64,000 bases of DNA, taken from assembly GCF_022014235.1 (NCBI RefSeq), contig NZ_JAKLTD010000001.1, forward strand, positions 234,511 to 298,510, given 5' to 3'. Position numbers and translations under genes: made by a program. Every line of letters starts with the position of its first letter. Position 1 is the stretch's first letter. Shown piece by piece: positions 11,297-19,931 of the stretch. This DNA comes from Methanothermobacter sp. K4. GTDB taxonomy: Archaea > Methanobacteriota > Methanobacteria > Methanobacteriales > Methanothermobacteraceae. The notes under the pieces were generated by a model, which was not told the DNA's origin, did not search any database, and saw only the letters and a list, made by a program, of their open reading frames with translations.

Positions 11297-11430
11297 TAAG
11301 GTGATGAACAGGGAAGTGAAACATCACCCTCTGTTAAAAGTTGATGATCAGAAAAGTGAAGCCCTTCAACTGGCCAATTTAATAGAACGAATCATCTGCT
11401 GAGGGGTGATGAACCCGGCTCATCGCACTG
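11297..11430 (+). other. Structured leader upstream of sepS
   Basis: The 228-base gap before sepS holds three hairpins. The first pairs GGTGATG (11300-11306) with CATCACC (11322-11328). The second pairs AGTTGA (11339-11344) with TCAACT (11366-11371). The third pairs GTGATGA (11406-11412) with TCATC and CAC (11420-11429, one bulge). AACAG at 11307-11311 can alternatively pair with CTGTT at 11331-11335, which would exclude the first hairpin. A TATA-like TTATTATAAGG near 11268-11279 would start RNA close to 11300. It matches no riboswitch class that I recognise. Confidence 0.4.
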
Positions 11431-11475
11431 GATGATGATCTCTTACATATACCATAAAGATCACGGGGGTTCTAT

Positions 11476-13071
11476 TTGAAGAAGAAGGATATAGTTAAAC
11501 TATCAAGGAGGGACTTTGAGAGGGCATGGCTTGAGAGCGGGAAGCTCCTTAAAAAGCCCCACCATGACCTGCAGTATCCCCGCCTGAGGTTTGGTGTGGG
11601 AAAATCTCACGTCCTCTATGACACCATCTGGATGATAAGGGAGGCCTACCTCAGGCTGGGGTTCAGTGAGATGGTGAACCCGGTATTCATAGACGAGGAG
11701 CACATATACAGGCAGTTCGGCCCGGAGGCTCCGGCGGTCCTCGACAGGTGCTTCTACCTGGGAGGGCTTCCAAGGCCTGACATAGGCCTTGGCCTTGATA
11801 AGATCCGGATGATAGAGGATATGGGAGTTGAGGTGACAGAGGACAGGATTCAGGGCCTCAAGGAGGTCTTCAGATCCTACAAGAAGGGTGATATCTCAGG
11901 GGACGACCTCGTCCTTGAGGTATCCGGGGCCCTTGAGGTTGAAAGCCATGAGGCCCTAAGGATCATCGAGAGGGTGTTCCCTGAGATAAGGGACCTCAAA
12001 CCCGTTGCAGGGAGAACAACCCTCAGGTCCCATATGACCTCCGGGTGGTTCATATCCCTCCAGAAAATACATGACAGGTACCCCCTCCCCCTGAAACTAT
12101 TCTCAATTGACCGCTGCTTCAGGAGGGAGCAGAGGGAGGATTCAAGTCACCTCATGACCTATCATTCAGCCTCATGCGTCGTTGTGGATGATGAGGTTCC
12201 CCTCGACGTTGGGAAGGCAGTGGCCGAGGGCCTGCTTGAGCACTTCGGATTCTCAAGGTTCAAGTTCCTGCCTGATGAGAAGAAATCCAAGTACTACATT
12301 CCCGGGACCCAGACAGAGGTCTACGCCTACCACCCGGGCCTCAGGGACTGGGTTGAGATTGCAACCTTCGGGTTATACTCCCCCATAGCACTTTCAATGT
12401 ACGGTATAGACGAGGAGGTCATGAACCTTGGGGTGGGTGTTGAGCGTGTGGCCATGATACTCAACCAGGTGGATGACGTCCGGGAGATGGTCTACCCCCA
12501 GATCCATGGCCCCTGGAGGCTCAGCGACAGGGACATCGCCGGCATGCTCAGGATAAACCTCCACCCTGTAACATCAGATGGGAGGATGCTCATGGAGAGG
12601 ATAATTGAAACCTGGAGGGCCCATGCGGACGCAGATTCCCCATGCAGCTTTGAGGTTTACAGTGGGGAATTCCTTGGTAGGAGGATCAGGGTGGAGGCAG
12701 TTGAGGATGAGGAGAACACACGGCTCCTTGGACCCGCGGTCTGGAACACCATCTACATCCACGATGGCAACATACTGGGTGTTCCACCCGGGACTGAACT
12801 GGACAACGAACTCATAGCCAGAGCCCGGCGGGATGGCCTCAACACGGGGATAACCTACATGGATGCCCTTGCAGCCGAAGCAGCCTACAGGGTGGAGGAG
12901 ATGGCTGTAAGTGGCGCCGATGAGGTTGAGGTGAGGAGCACGATAGCAAGGTCCCTCTCTGACCTGAACCTCATCCTGGATGATGTGGCCATGAGGTACA
13001 TAACGAGCAGAAACCGTGAGATAGACCTTAGGGGCCCCCTCTTCTCAACTGTAAGGGGCAGGCTGGAGTGA
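11476..13071 (+). CDS. sepS: O-phosphoserine-tRNA(Cys) ligase (SepRS)
   Basis: This 531-residue class II synthetase charges tRNA-Cys with O-phosphoserine, which SepCysS then converts to cysteine; SepCysS is not in this window. This is the methanogen route to Cys-tRNA. Motif 2 is seen in FSIDRCFRREQREDSSHLMTYH and motif 3 in LGVGVERVAMILN; TTLRSHMTSGWF precedes the active site and PheRS-alpha-like architecture is evident. The start is TTG, 6 bases after GGGGGT. Length fits the family (about 530-540). It heads a run with ribK, ribB and a KaiC-like ATPase. Confidence 0.93.
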   Translation: MKKKDIVKLSRRDFERAWLESGKLLKKPHHDLQYPRLRFGVGKSHVLYDTIWMIREAYLRLGFSEMVNPVFIDEEHIYRQFGPEAPAVLDRCFYLGGLPRPDIGLGLDKIRMIEDMGVEVTEDRIQGLKEVFRSYKKGDISGDDLVLEVSGALEVESHEALRIIERVFPEIRDLKPVAGRTTLRSHMTSGWFISLQKIHDRYPLPLKLFSIDRCFRREQREDSSHLMTYHSASCVVVDDEVPLDVGKAVAEGLLEHFGFSRFKFLPDEKKSKYYIPGTQTEVYAYHPGLRDWVEIATFGLYSPIALSMYGIDEEVMNLGVGVERVAMILNQVDDVREMVYPQIHGPWRLSDRDIAGMLRINLHPVTSDGRMLMERIIETWRAHADADSPCSFEVYSGEFLGRRIRVEAVEDEENTRLLGPAVWNTIYIHDGNILGVPPGTELDNELIARARRDGLNTGITYMDALAAEAAYRVEEMAVSGADEVEVRSTIARSLSDLNLILDDVAMRYITSRNREIDLRGPLFSTVRGRLE

Positions 13072-13075
13072 GAGG

Positions 13076-13462
13076 ATGATCATAACAGGAAGGGTCAGTT
13101 CAGGTTTCGGTGAGGGCGCATACTTCATGACAAGGGACGTCTACCTTGAACAGTTCAGGAAGAAACTGGGTTTCGAGCCATTCCCCGGCACCCTCAACAT
13201 AGAAACCGGTGACCCTGAAATCGTCGGAGAACTTCGCCTTAGGGCTGATAAAATACATGGTGGGGGCGGTTTCGGGGATGTGCTCTATGTTAGGGCCGTG
13301 CTGAACGATGAGGTTGATGGCGCCATTCTGTTCCCTGTTAAAACCCATCACAGGGACGTGTGCCTTGAATTTGTTGCACCGGTGAACCTCAGAAAAACCC
13401 TTAAATTAAGAGATGGAGATACTGTTAGCCTAAAGATAATGGATGATGAGTCACCAGATTAA
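13076..13462 (+). CDS. ribK: CTP-dependent riboflavin kinase
   Basis: A 128-residue protein of the archaeal DUF120/RibK family that makes FMN from riboflavin using CTP. Recognisable segments are GRVSSGFGEGAYFM, LGFEPFPGTLNIE, KIHGGGGFGDVLYVRA and the THHR/EFVAPVNLR end of the cradle-loop barrel. It begins 4 bases after sepS and is followed directly by ribB, giving a flavin pair whose products feed FMN and F420-related cofactors. Confidence 0.93.
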   Translation: MIITGRVSSGFGEGAYFMTRDVYLEQFRKKLGFEPFPGTLNIETGDPEIVGELRLRADKIHGGGGFGDVLYVRAVLNDEVDGAILFPVKTHHRDVCLEFVAPVNLRKTLKLRDGDTVSLKIMDDESPD

Positions 13463-13490
13463 TTGAGTGATACAACAGAGTCGTGATCAT

Positions 13491-14165
13491 ATGATTCAGG
13501 AAGCCCTTAAAGCACTCAGAAAGGGAGAAATGGTCCTTGTATTCGACGCGGACAACCGTGAACGGGAAACAGATATGATTGTTGCTGCCGAAAAAACAAC
13601 CCCTGATCACATCAGGGTCATGAGGAACGATGCAGGTGGCCTCATATGTGTACCTGTATCCTGGGAGAACTCAGAAAGTCTCGGTATACCCTACATGACC
13701 GATATAATGAATGAGGCCTCAGGCCGCTACCCGGTACTCAGCAGACTCTCACCCCATGATATACCCTACGATGAAAAGTCGGCGTTCTCCATAACAGTGA
13801 ACCACCGGAGGACATTTACAGGAATAACCGACAATGACAGGGCCCTGACCATAAGGGAGCTTGCAGAGCTCTGTAAAAACAAAAAACACCATGAGTTCGG
13901 GGATCTTTTCCGATCACCTGGCCATGTCACCCTCCTGAGGGCCGCTGATGGCCATGTGACCAGGAGGAGGGGCCACACCGAGATGAGCATAGCACTCATG
14001 GAGATGGCAGGACTTGAGGGAGTTGCGGTCTGCTGTGAGATGATGGATGACAGGACCGGTAATGCGCTTTCAACGGATGACGCCATGAAATATGCGGAGG
14101 AACACGACCTCATATTCATGAGCGGAGCAGACCTCATTGAATCATACATGGAATTCAGATCTTAG
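13491..14165 (+). CDS. ribB: 3,4-dihydroxy-2-butanone 4-phosphate synthase
   Basis: The 224-residue enzyme makes the four-carbon precursor of riboflavin from ribulose 5-phosphate. The acidic loop is present as [16 protein letters not shown], where E. coli RibB has DDEDRENE. The phosphate-binding [19 protein letters not shown] and the internal CVPVS segment are present. It is a stand-alone archaeal form without a GTP cyclohydrolase II domain. A GTG at 13467 is in frame, but the ATG at 13491 follows a GTGATC ribosome site. Confidence 0.93.
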   Translation: MIQEALKALRKGEMVLVFDADNRERETDMIVAAEKTTPDHIRVMRNDAGGLICVPVSWENSESLGIPYMTDIMNEASGRYPVLSRLSPHDIPYDEKSAFSITVNHRRTFTGITDNDRALTIRELAELCKNKKHHEFGDLFRSPGHVTLLRAADGHVTRRRGHTEMSIALMEMAGLEGVAVCCEMMDDRTGNALSTDDAMKYAEEHDLIFMSGADLIESYMEFRS

Positions 14166-14176
14166 AGGTGTTTCTT

Positions 14177-14905
14177 ATGGATAGGCTGAAGATAGGAATC
14201 AGTGGACTTGATGACACAATAGGCGGCTTCCCCATGGGCAGATCCGTCCTTATAACCGGGGAACCCGGATGTGGGAAGACAATCTTTGGATTGCGTTTTG
14301 CAATAAGTAGCTGCATGGAGGGATACAACACGGTCTATATCACAGCCGAGGAGGACGCCAATGACCTCCACATCCAGGCAAACTCCTTTGGCTGGAATAC
14401 CCAGGAACTTGAGGAGAGGGGACTCCTCAACTTCATTGAACTGACCGGTATAAGGGCCGGGATAACAGAGGCCGAGCTCAGCATGGACATGGACCCAATG
14501 AAGGGCAACTTCACCAAGATAATACACGACATCCCCCCTGAGGCTGAGGTGGTTGTGATAGACAGTCTCGGGGGCTACACAGCCAAGTTAACAGCATATG
14601 AGTTCAGGAACCAGTTTGACCTCCTGGTATATGAGCTCAAGCAGAGGGGGATAACCTCTGTCATCATACTTGACAGCGCAACCTCCAAGGAATTCAATGA
14701 ACTTGCCCTCTTCTCGGTCTATGGTGCCATAAAGCTCGGCAGGAGGGAGAACCCCTACACAGGTCGAAGGGAGCGTATAATGGACATAGTTAAGATGAGA
14801 AGCACCAAGACACCCCTACAGTTCCTCACCTATGAGATAGGCGGAGAGGAGGGTATAACAATAACAGAGGGGGAGGAGATCCCTGAGGAGGATCTTGAAA
14901 TTTAA
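14177..14905 (+). CDS. KaiC/RadA-like single-domain ATPase
   Basis: A 242-residue RecA-fold ATPase of the archaeal KaiC-like (KaiCl) group. Walker A is TGEPGCGKT (near residues 28-36), followed by AEEDANDL and the Walker [12 protein letters not shown]. Only one RecA domain is present, versus two in cyanobacterial KaiC. Archaeal relatives are linked to signalling or chemotaxis-type control, but no function is established for this subgroup. It follows ribB by 11 bases with GAGGTGT as ribosome site, so it probably belongs to the sepS-rib operon. Confidence 0.8.
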   Translation: MDRLKIGISGLDDTIGGFPMGRSVLITGEPGCGKTIFGLRFAISSCMEGYNTVYITAEEDANDLHIQANSFGWNTQELEERGLLNFIELTGIRAGITEAELSMDMDPMKGNFTKIIHDIPPEAEVVVIDSLGGYTAKLTAYEFRNQFDLLVYELKQRGITSVIILDSATSKEFNELALFSVYGAIKLGRRENPYTGRRERIMDIVKMRSTKTPLQFLTYEIGGEEGITITEGEEIPEEDLEI

Positions 14906-14919
14906 CCCCACCACCACTA

Positions 14920-14926
14920 TTTTTTT
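14920..14926 (+). terminator. T-runs between convergent genes
   Basis: Seven T residues end the ribB/KaiC-like transcript here. A run of six A residues at 14934-14939 gives the facing gene a T-run on the - strand. The 38-base gap thus has back-to-back termination signals. Confidence 0.5.
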
Positions 14927-14943
14927 ATCACCTAAAAAATAAC

Positions 14944-16413
14944 CTAATTTTTCCTGAATCTTCTCATTATCTCCTCAAGGTCAGTGTATCCCCTGAATTC
15001 TGGTTCTGCTGCTTTAGATATGAGAAGATCCACGTCAAGGTTCTCCTCAACAGCCTCCATGGCCCTCATGCAGAAGTCCTCAAGTTTTATCTCAACCTCG
15101 GGGGTTCCGCCCCTCCTGCTCATCTTAACCCGGGGCAAAGGAAGGTACCTCCCCCCTGAGGCCCTCTCGAATATATCCATGTCATAGACCCTGTTGAGGA
15201 TGGCATGGGGGACCTCAACCCCAAGCCTCTCAAGGACACTTATATGGGCGTCCAGGTCAACAGCCGCAGACTCCACCCCGCCCCTGCTGCAGCCGGCCAC
15301 CATTATAACCGGTATTCCCGCTGCAAGTGCAATTTCGGCCCCGGAGTAGGGCACGGTTTCATTGAGGAGCCCTGTTAATATGCTCATAACACCTTCGATC
15401 AGTATTATATCATACCTTCCCCTCACCGATTTCAGGGCATCCTCAAGGTCCATCCAGCCAAGGTGCCCTATCCTTATGGAGGAGTGTTTCTCCATTGGCT
15501 CCTTTATGAGGTAGAGGGCCGGTACTATGTCCCTGACATCAGGGCCCACCTTCATGACCCCCACCCTGAGACCCCTCTTCCTGAGGGCCCCTGCAAGGCC
15601 GGTGACTATGAAGGTCTTCCCTGCATCCGAGCCCGTGGATGCTATCATGATTGCTGGCGGGGTATTCCTGGTCTCGCTTCCTCTTTCCTCAACGTTTATA
15701 CCTGTTCCCACACCTATCTCTGACCTCAGGGTTTTTCTGAGTTCCCGGTTCTTCTCCATTATCCTCTCCCTTGCATCCTCACCGGCGCCCAGAAACTCCA
15801 GTATGTTCTCCACAAGGGCGGGGTTCTCATCCAGTGCCCCGTGGACCATGGTACCTGCGACGTTTCCATCATCACTGCAGACACCCGAGGTTACCTCAAG
15901 TCTCCTGTCCCTGTAATCGGCCCTCCTTATTATTGAGCGCATTATCTCAGGTGCATCCCCCCTTATCTCACCGTAGGTGTGGCAGTGAAAACCGGTTACC
16001 CTCTCACCGGTCAAACCTGCGGTGAGGAATGACTCCCCGGTGACAAGGGCCTCCACACGGTCGTTACTTATCATTGGGTGGAATGATACATTCAGGAGCC
16101 CCAGACCCTCCCTGTATATGGGGCACGGCGATTTTCTCCCTATATCCGTCCTCTCTGCCAGTGCCTGGAACCCTGAGCAGATGCCAAGGACAAATTTCCC
16201 CTCAGCAGCCATCCTCCCTATCTCTGATCCAAGGTCCGCTGATAGACTCCCTGACTCAACTATGCTCCCACCGGGTATTATGATGCCATCCAGGACCCTG
16301 TGGGCCCTCTCACCATTCACGAGGCCATTCTCCTTAACCAGGTCGGTGGGTAGAAATCCAAAATCCTCAAAGGCCGGCACAGAGCCCCTCAGATATGCAA
16401 GTCCAATCCTCAT
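14944..16413 (-). CDS. Glutaminase-first CobB/CobQ-like protein
   Basis: A 489-residue two-domain protein. Residues about 1-205 are a class I glutamine amidotransferase with nucleophile C79 in LGICSGFQALAE, GFHCHTYGE near 141-149, and a possible catalytic H191 in GTMVHGALDE. Residues about 250-489 are a dethiobiotin synthetase-like P-loop domain with ASTGSDAGKTFIVTGL (258-273), KVGPDVRDIVPALYL and LIEGVMSILTG. CobB, CobQ and CfbB have the ATPase first and the amidotransferase last; here the order is reversed. A role amidating a cofactor carboxylate is plausible but unproven. It lies 11 bases downstream of gatA in the same operon. Confidence 0.8.
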   Translation of the reverse strand: MRIGLAYLRGSVPAFEDFGFLPTDLVKENGLVNGERAHRVLDGIIIPGGSIVESGSLSADLGSEIGRMAAEGKFVLGICSGFQALAERTDIGRKSPCPIYREGLGLLNVSFHPMISNDRVEALVTGESFLTAGLTGERVTGFHCHTYGEIRGDAPEIMRSIIRRADYRDRRLEVTSGVCSDDGNVAGTMVHGALDENPALVENILEFLGAGEDARERIMEKNRELRKTLRSEIGVGTGINVEERGSETRNTPPAIMIASTGSDAGKTFIVTGLAGALRKRGLRVGVMKVGPDVRDIVPALYLIKEPMEKHSSIRIGHLGWMDLEDALKSVRGRYDIILIEGVMSILTGLLNETVPYSGAEIALAAGIPVIMVAGCSRGGVESAAVDLDAHISVLERLGVEVPHAILNRVYDMDIFERASGGRYLPLPRVKMSRRGGTPEVEIKLEDFCMRAMEAVEENLDVDLLISKAAEPEFRGYTDLEEIMRRFRKN

Positions 16414-16424
16414 GTAAACTCACT

Positions 16425-17780
16425 CTAAAGGGAGGCTATACCCCTCATTGCAGAGAGTATCATTCCATCGTCCCCTGGCTTTGCCTGGAGCTGCAGGCCC
16501 ACAGGAACCCCATTAACGTCACCTGCAGGCATGCTTGCAGCGGGTATACCTGCAAGGTTGGCTATTACTGTGAGGACATCGTATGCATACATCTCCATTG
16601 GTTCAAGTTCCTCTCCAAGCCTGTGGGGGAGTTTCGGGACTGTGGGGCCCAGTATGATGTCCACGTCCTTCAGGAGCCCCTCTATCTCCCTTCTTATGAG
16701 TGACCTTGCCTGGAGGGCCCTCCTGTAGTATTTACCAGATAGTTCCTTCTGGCTGATGTAGGAACCCATGTGTATCCTTCTGAGCACCTCAGGGCCGCAT
16801 ACGTCCTCTATCCTGTGTCCATACTTCCTGCCATCATACTTTCTTGTGGCTGAGAAGAACTCAACATAGTTTATGAGGTAATAGGTTGGGAGGCAGAGGT
16901 CGATGTAGCCAAAATCAACTTCCACTATCTCAGCCCCCTCATCCTCTATCAGGTCAAGTTTCCTCTGGATGGCAGCATCTATTGAGTCATCGGTGACCTC
17001 AAGGAACTGCTTCACGACCCCGAAGCGAATATCCTTCAGTTCCCGATCCACGCCGAGTTCCCGGTCCTCTGCAATGGTTGTTGGGTCGGTGGGGTCATGG
17101 CCTGAGATCACCTCAAGGGTCAGCTGAAGGCCGGATACGTCAGCTGCAAGGGGCCCTATCTGGTCGAAGCTCATGGCAAGATCAAGGAGTCCCTGCCTTG
17201 AAACCAGCCCATAGGTTGGCTTGAACCCCATAACCCCACAGTGAGAGGCAGGGTTCCTTATGGACCCCCCTGTATCTGATCCCAGTGCAATATCGCACAT
17301 CCCGGCTGCAACGGCAGCTGCGCTTCCCCCACTGGAACCGCCGGGTATCCTTCCAGGTGCAGAGGGGTTGTCTGTGGGGCCGAAGAATGAGGTCTCCGTT
17401 GAACTCCCTGCTGCGAATTCATCCATATTGGTCATGCCGATTATTATCCCGTCCTCTTCCTTTATGCGCCTTATGACGGTTGCATCATAGCTGCCAGTGT
17501 AGTTTTCAAGGGTCCTGGATGCAGCGGATACCGTGAAGCCCTCCACGTTGATGTTGCTCTTAACCCCCACGACTAGTCCCGCCAGTTTACCTGTCCTTTC
17601 ACCTGAGGCTATCCTTGAGTCTATCTCCTCAGCTTTCTGGAAGGCCTCATCCTCCCTGACCTCTATAAATGCGTTTACATCATCATTTTTTGCCCTTATT
17701 GTCCTGATGAACCTTTCAAGGTTCTCTGATGCGGTCATGCCATGATCCTTAATCATTTCAACCTTATCCCTGATTTCCAT
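16425..17780 (-). CDS. gatA: Aspartyl/glutamyl-tRNA amidotransferase subunit A
   Basis: The 451-residue amidase subunit of GatCAB releases ammonia from glutamine to amidate misacylated Asp-tRNA(Asn) or Glu-tRNA(Gln). The Ser-cisSer-Lys triad can be placed: K74 in VGVKSNINVEGF, S149 in GGSSGGSAAAVAAG, and S173 in GSDTGGSIRNPAS. An ATG 24 bases further upstream is in frame. The chosen start follows an AGGTGT ribosome site at normal spacing. gatB and gatC are not in the window. Confidence 0.94.
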   Translation of the reverse strand: MEIRDKVEMIKDHGMTASENLERFIRTIRAKNDDVNAFIEVREDEAFQKAEEIDSRIASGERTGKLAGLVVGVKSNINVEGFTVSAASRTLENYTGSYDATVIRRIKEEDGIIIGMTNMDEFAAGSSTETSFFGPTDNPSAPGRIPGGSSGGSAAAVAAGMCDIALGSDTGGSIRNPASHCGVMGFKPTYGLVSRQGLLDLAMSFDQIGPLAADVSGLQLTLEVISGHDPTDPTTIAEDRELGVDRELKDIRFGVVKQFLEVTDDSIDAAIQRKLDLIEDEGAEIVEVDFGYIDLCLPTYYLINYVEFFSATRKYDGRKYGHRIEDVCGPEVLRRIHMGSYISQKELSGKYYRRALQARSLIRREIEGLLKDVDIILGPTVPKLPHRLGEELEPMEMYAYDVLTVIANLAGIPAASMPAGDVNGVPVGLQLQAKPGDDGMILSAMRGIASL

Positions 17781-17989
17781 TTCCAAACACCTGTATACTA
17801 TCATTAAGTAAACCGATTATCATGAAGAGCTGCATTTGAGGGTCCTCTGCCTTCCCAGGATGGTTATCCTGAGGTATCTTCAGATGCCAGGTCACCCTCC
17901 TATCTGGGTTTAATTTCATTTTCAATATTAATAAATGTGAAGATGTCCAAGATCTAGGATATGGAACCATGGATGGAAAGGGTGAAGTG

Positions 17990-18982
17990 ATGGAGAAAAC
18001 CATTATACTCAAAAAAAGTGATGTTGAGGGTCTTCTGACCATGGAAGACTGCCTGAAGGCTGTTGAGAACGCATTTGTCCAGGATGCCCTTGGCCGCGTC
18101 CAGATGCCCCCCAAGATGTACCTATTCTTCAGGGAACACAATGGGGACCTCAGGGTGATGCCCTCCTACCTTGAGGAACTTGAAATGGCGGGTGTTAAGT
18201 GCGTGAATGTCCACCCCTCCAATCCCCGTGAACATTCCCTCCCTACTGTCATGGCTGTCATAGAGCTTGTCGATCCAAGGACCGGGTTCCCCCTTGCACT
18301 CATGGATGGAACCCACATAACCGATATGAGGACCGGGGCGGCCGGTGGGGTATCCGTGAAGTACCTTGCAGATCGGGAGGCATCAACACTTGGGATGGTG
18401 GGTGCCGGGAGACAGGCCTGGACACAGCTCATGGCCATCAGCAGGGTCGCGGACCTTGAGGAGGCCTACGTGTACTGCAGGACACCCTCCCAGCGAGAGA
18501 AATTCGCAAAGAGGGCCTCTGAGATCTATGATTTCAGGGTCAATCCTGCACGGGATATCAGGGAGGCTGTGAAGGGTATGGATGTGGTTGTAACGGCCAC
18601 GCCATCAAGGAAGCCGCTGGTGAAGGCTGACTGGATAACGCCAGGGACCCACATATGTGCCATGGGGGCAGATGCCCCTGGAAAGCAGGAGCTGGACCCC
18701 CTCATACTCAAAAGGGGGAGGGTATTCTATGATAACTGGGAACAGGCATCCCACAGTGGAGAGATAAACGTACCCCTCAGTGAGGGGCTGATCACAGAGG
18801 AGGACCTTCAGGGAACAATAGGGGATGTGATAACAGGTAAAATTGAGGGTAGAAGATCAGGTGAGGATATAACAGTATTCGATTCAACCGGACTCTCACT
18901 GCAGGACGTTACAACCGCCTGGATGGTCTATGAGAGGGCCTCTGAGTCAGGGCAGGGCCTGGAGGTTGACCTGCAGGGCTGA
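17990..18982 (+). CDS. Ornithine cyclodeaminase / mu-crystallin family dehydrogenase
   Basis: A 330-residue NAD(P)-binding protein of the family that includes archaeal alanine dehydrogenase and ornithine cyclodeaminase. GAAGGVSVKYLADREASTLGMVGAGRQAWTQL is the start of the Rossmann domain. VVTATPSRKPLV, HICAMGADAPGKQELD and the final DSTGLSLQDVTTAW are family hallmarks. It is closest in feel to the archaeal alanine dehydrogenase branch, but the substrate is not settled by sequence. The start chosen follows GGGTGAAGTG; a longer frame from 17969 is less likely. Confidence 0.85.
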   Translation: MEKTIILKKSDVEGLLTMEDCLKAVENAFVQDALGRVQMPPKMYLFFREHNGDLRVMPSYLEELEMAGVKCVNVHPSNPREHSLPTVMAVIELVDPRTGFPLALMDGTHITDMRTGAAGGVSVKYLADREASTLGMVGAGRQAWTQLMAISRVADLEEAYVYCRTPSQREKFAKRASEIYDFRVNPARDIREAVKGMDVVVTATPSRKPLVKADWITPGTHICAMGADAPGKQELDPLILKRGRVFYDNWEQASHSGEINVPLSEGLITEEDLQGTIGDVITGKIEGRRSGEDITVFDSTGLSLQDVTTAWMVYERASESGQGLEVDLQG

Positions 18983-19088
18983 GAAAGATGCTATAAAACT
19001 CTGATCTCCAGGTTTTCGTCCTTCACTGCCCCGAGAAAAGATGCTATATAGGATGGTGAACACAGTTAGTTACCGGAGCTGTGATATC

Positions 19089-19253
19089 ATGTACCCCACC
19101 AGGACATCAATGCATGAACTCCTCTTAAGGATGGACCATGTGTTTGAGAGGATAAGGATACTCGGGAGGACCAGGGCCCTCAGGAAGGATGAGATAGAGG
19201 AGATTGACCGTCACCTCACTGAGATCATGAAGATACTGAACAGGTACAATTAG
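19089..19253 (+). CDS. Small helical protein, unknown
   Basis: A 54-residue charged protein (RMDHVFERIRILGRTR... RKDEIEEIDRHLTEIMKIL) predicted to be two helices, perhaps a small coiled coil. A TATA-like GCTATATAGG at about 19040 would start RNA near 19065-19070, and GTGATATC just precedes the ATG, so this start is preferred to the upstream ATG at 19041. It ends 9 bases before the LysE-family gene and is probably co-transcribed with it. I do not recognise a family. Confidence 0.65.
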   Translation: MYPTRTSMHELLLRMDHVFERIRILGRTRALRKDEIEEIDRHLTEIMKILNRYN

Positions 19254-19262
19254 GCTGGAAGA

Positions 19263-19874
19263 ATGCTCAGTGTAATCCTATTTACCATAACATCCTTCAT
19301 CATAGGCCTCTCAGGGGCAATGGCCCCTGGCCCCCTTCTCACCGTCACGGTCTCGGACTCCATTCAGGGGGGTTTCAGGGCAGGGCCCCTCCTTGTCACC
19401 GGCCACATCCTGGGTGAGGCCATCCTTGTTGTTCTGATATTCATGGGTATGGGCTACCTACTCTCATCAGAGTCCGCATCCTCATTCATTGGGATTGCAG
19501 GTGGCTCCGTCCTCATCTGGACCGGAATCAGGGGTCTTAGGTCTGGGGACGAAACATTGGGGGATATTGAAGCAGGTGGATCGGTCCTCAGGGGAGCAGT
19601 GATAAGTTTTTCCAACCCCTACTTCTTTATATGGTGGGGTGCCGTTGGGGCCGCCCTCATGTACAGTGGAGTTGAACTTGCAGGTGCTGCTGGACTTGCA
19701 GGTTTCCTGGTGGGTCACTGGTCATCCGACCTAGCCTGGTACAGCCTGGTATCTTTCCTATCATCCAGGGGATCATTTGATACATCTGGGAAGGTCTACA
19801 GGGCGATTATGGTGGTATGTAATGGGTTTCTGATTATGGTGGGAGCCTACTTTTTTGTTAATGCTTTAATTTGA
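19263..19874 (+). CDS. LysE-family exporter
   Basis: A 203-residue membrane protein with about six hydrophobic segments. The N-terminal GLSGAMAPGPLLTVTVSDSIQGGFRAG matches the LysE/RhtB pattern (PGP followed by a helix with a G-rich loop), and FSNPYFFIWWGAVGAAL is the characteristic NP-containing second half. These proteins export amino acids or similar small solutes; the substrate is unknown. It follows the small helical protein by 9 bases. Confidence 0.85.
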   Translation: MLSVILFTITSFIIGLSGAMAPGPLLTVTVSDSIQGGFRAGPLLVTGHILGEAILVVLIFMGMGYLLSSESASSFIGIAGGSVLIWTGIRGLRSGDETLGDIEAGGSVLRGAVISFSNPYFFIWWGAVGAALMYSGVELAGAAGLAGFLVGHWSSDLAWYSLVSFLSSRGSFDTSGKVYRAIMVVCNGFLIMVGAYFFVNALI

Positions 19875-19875
19875 A

Positions 19876-19929
19876 TATATAAACGGTACGGCCTCAAATC
19901 ATTAATACCATGAAATGCATAGTATTAAT
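19876..19929 (+). promoter_or_regulatory. TATA box and inverted repeat before the HAD ATPase gene
   Basis: TATATAAA (19876-19883) would start transcription near 19903-19910. An 8-bp inverted repeat, ATTAATAC (19901-19908) and GTATTAAT (19922-19929), separated by 13 bases, brackets that start point and ends 2 bases before the ATG. There is no clear Shine-Dalgarno. The arrangement looks like an operator over the initiation site, or an RNA hairpin sequestering the start. The regulator is unknown. Confidence 0.5.
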
Positions 19930-19931
19930 TG

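Noticed and set aside
11300..11440. C/D box small RNA upstream of sepS
   Set aside because: TGATGA boxes are present, but no CTGA D and D' boxes occur at guide distance, so the hairpin-leader reading is preferred.
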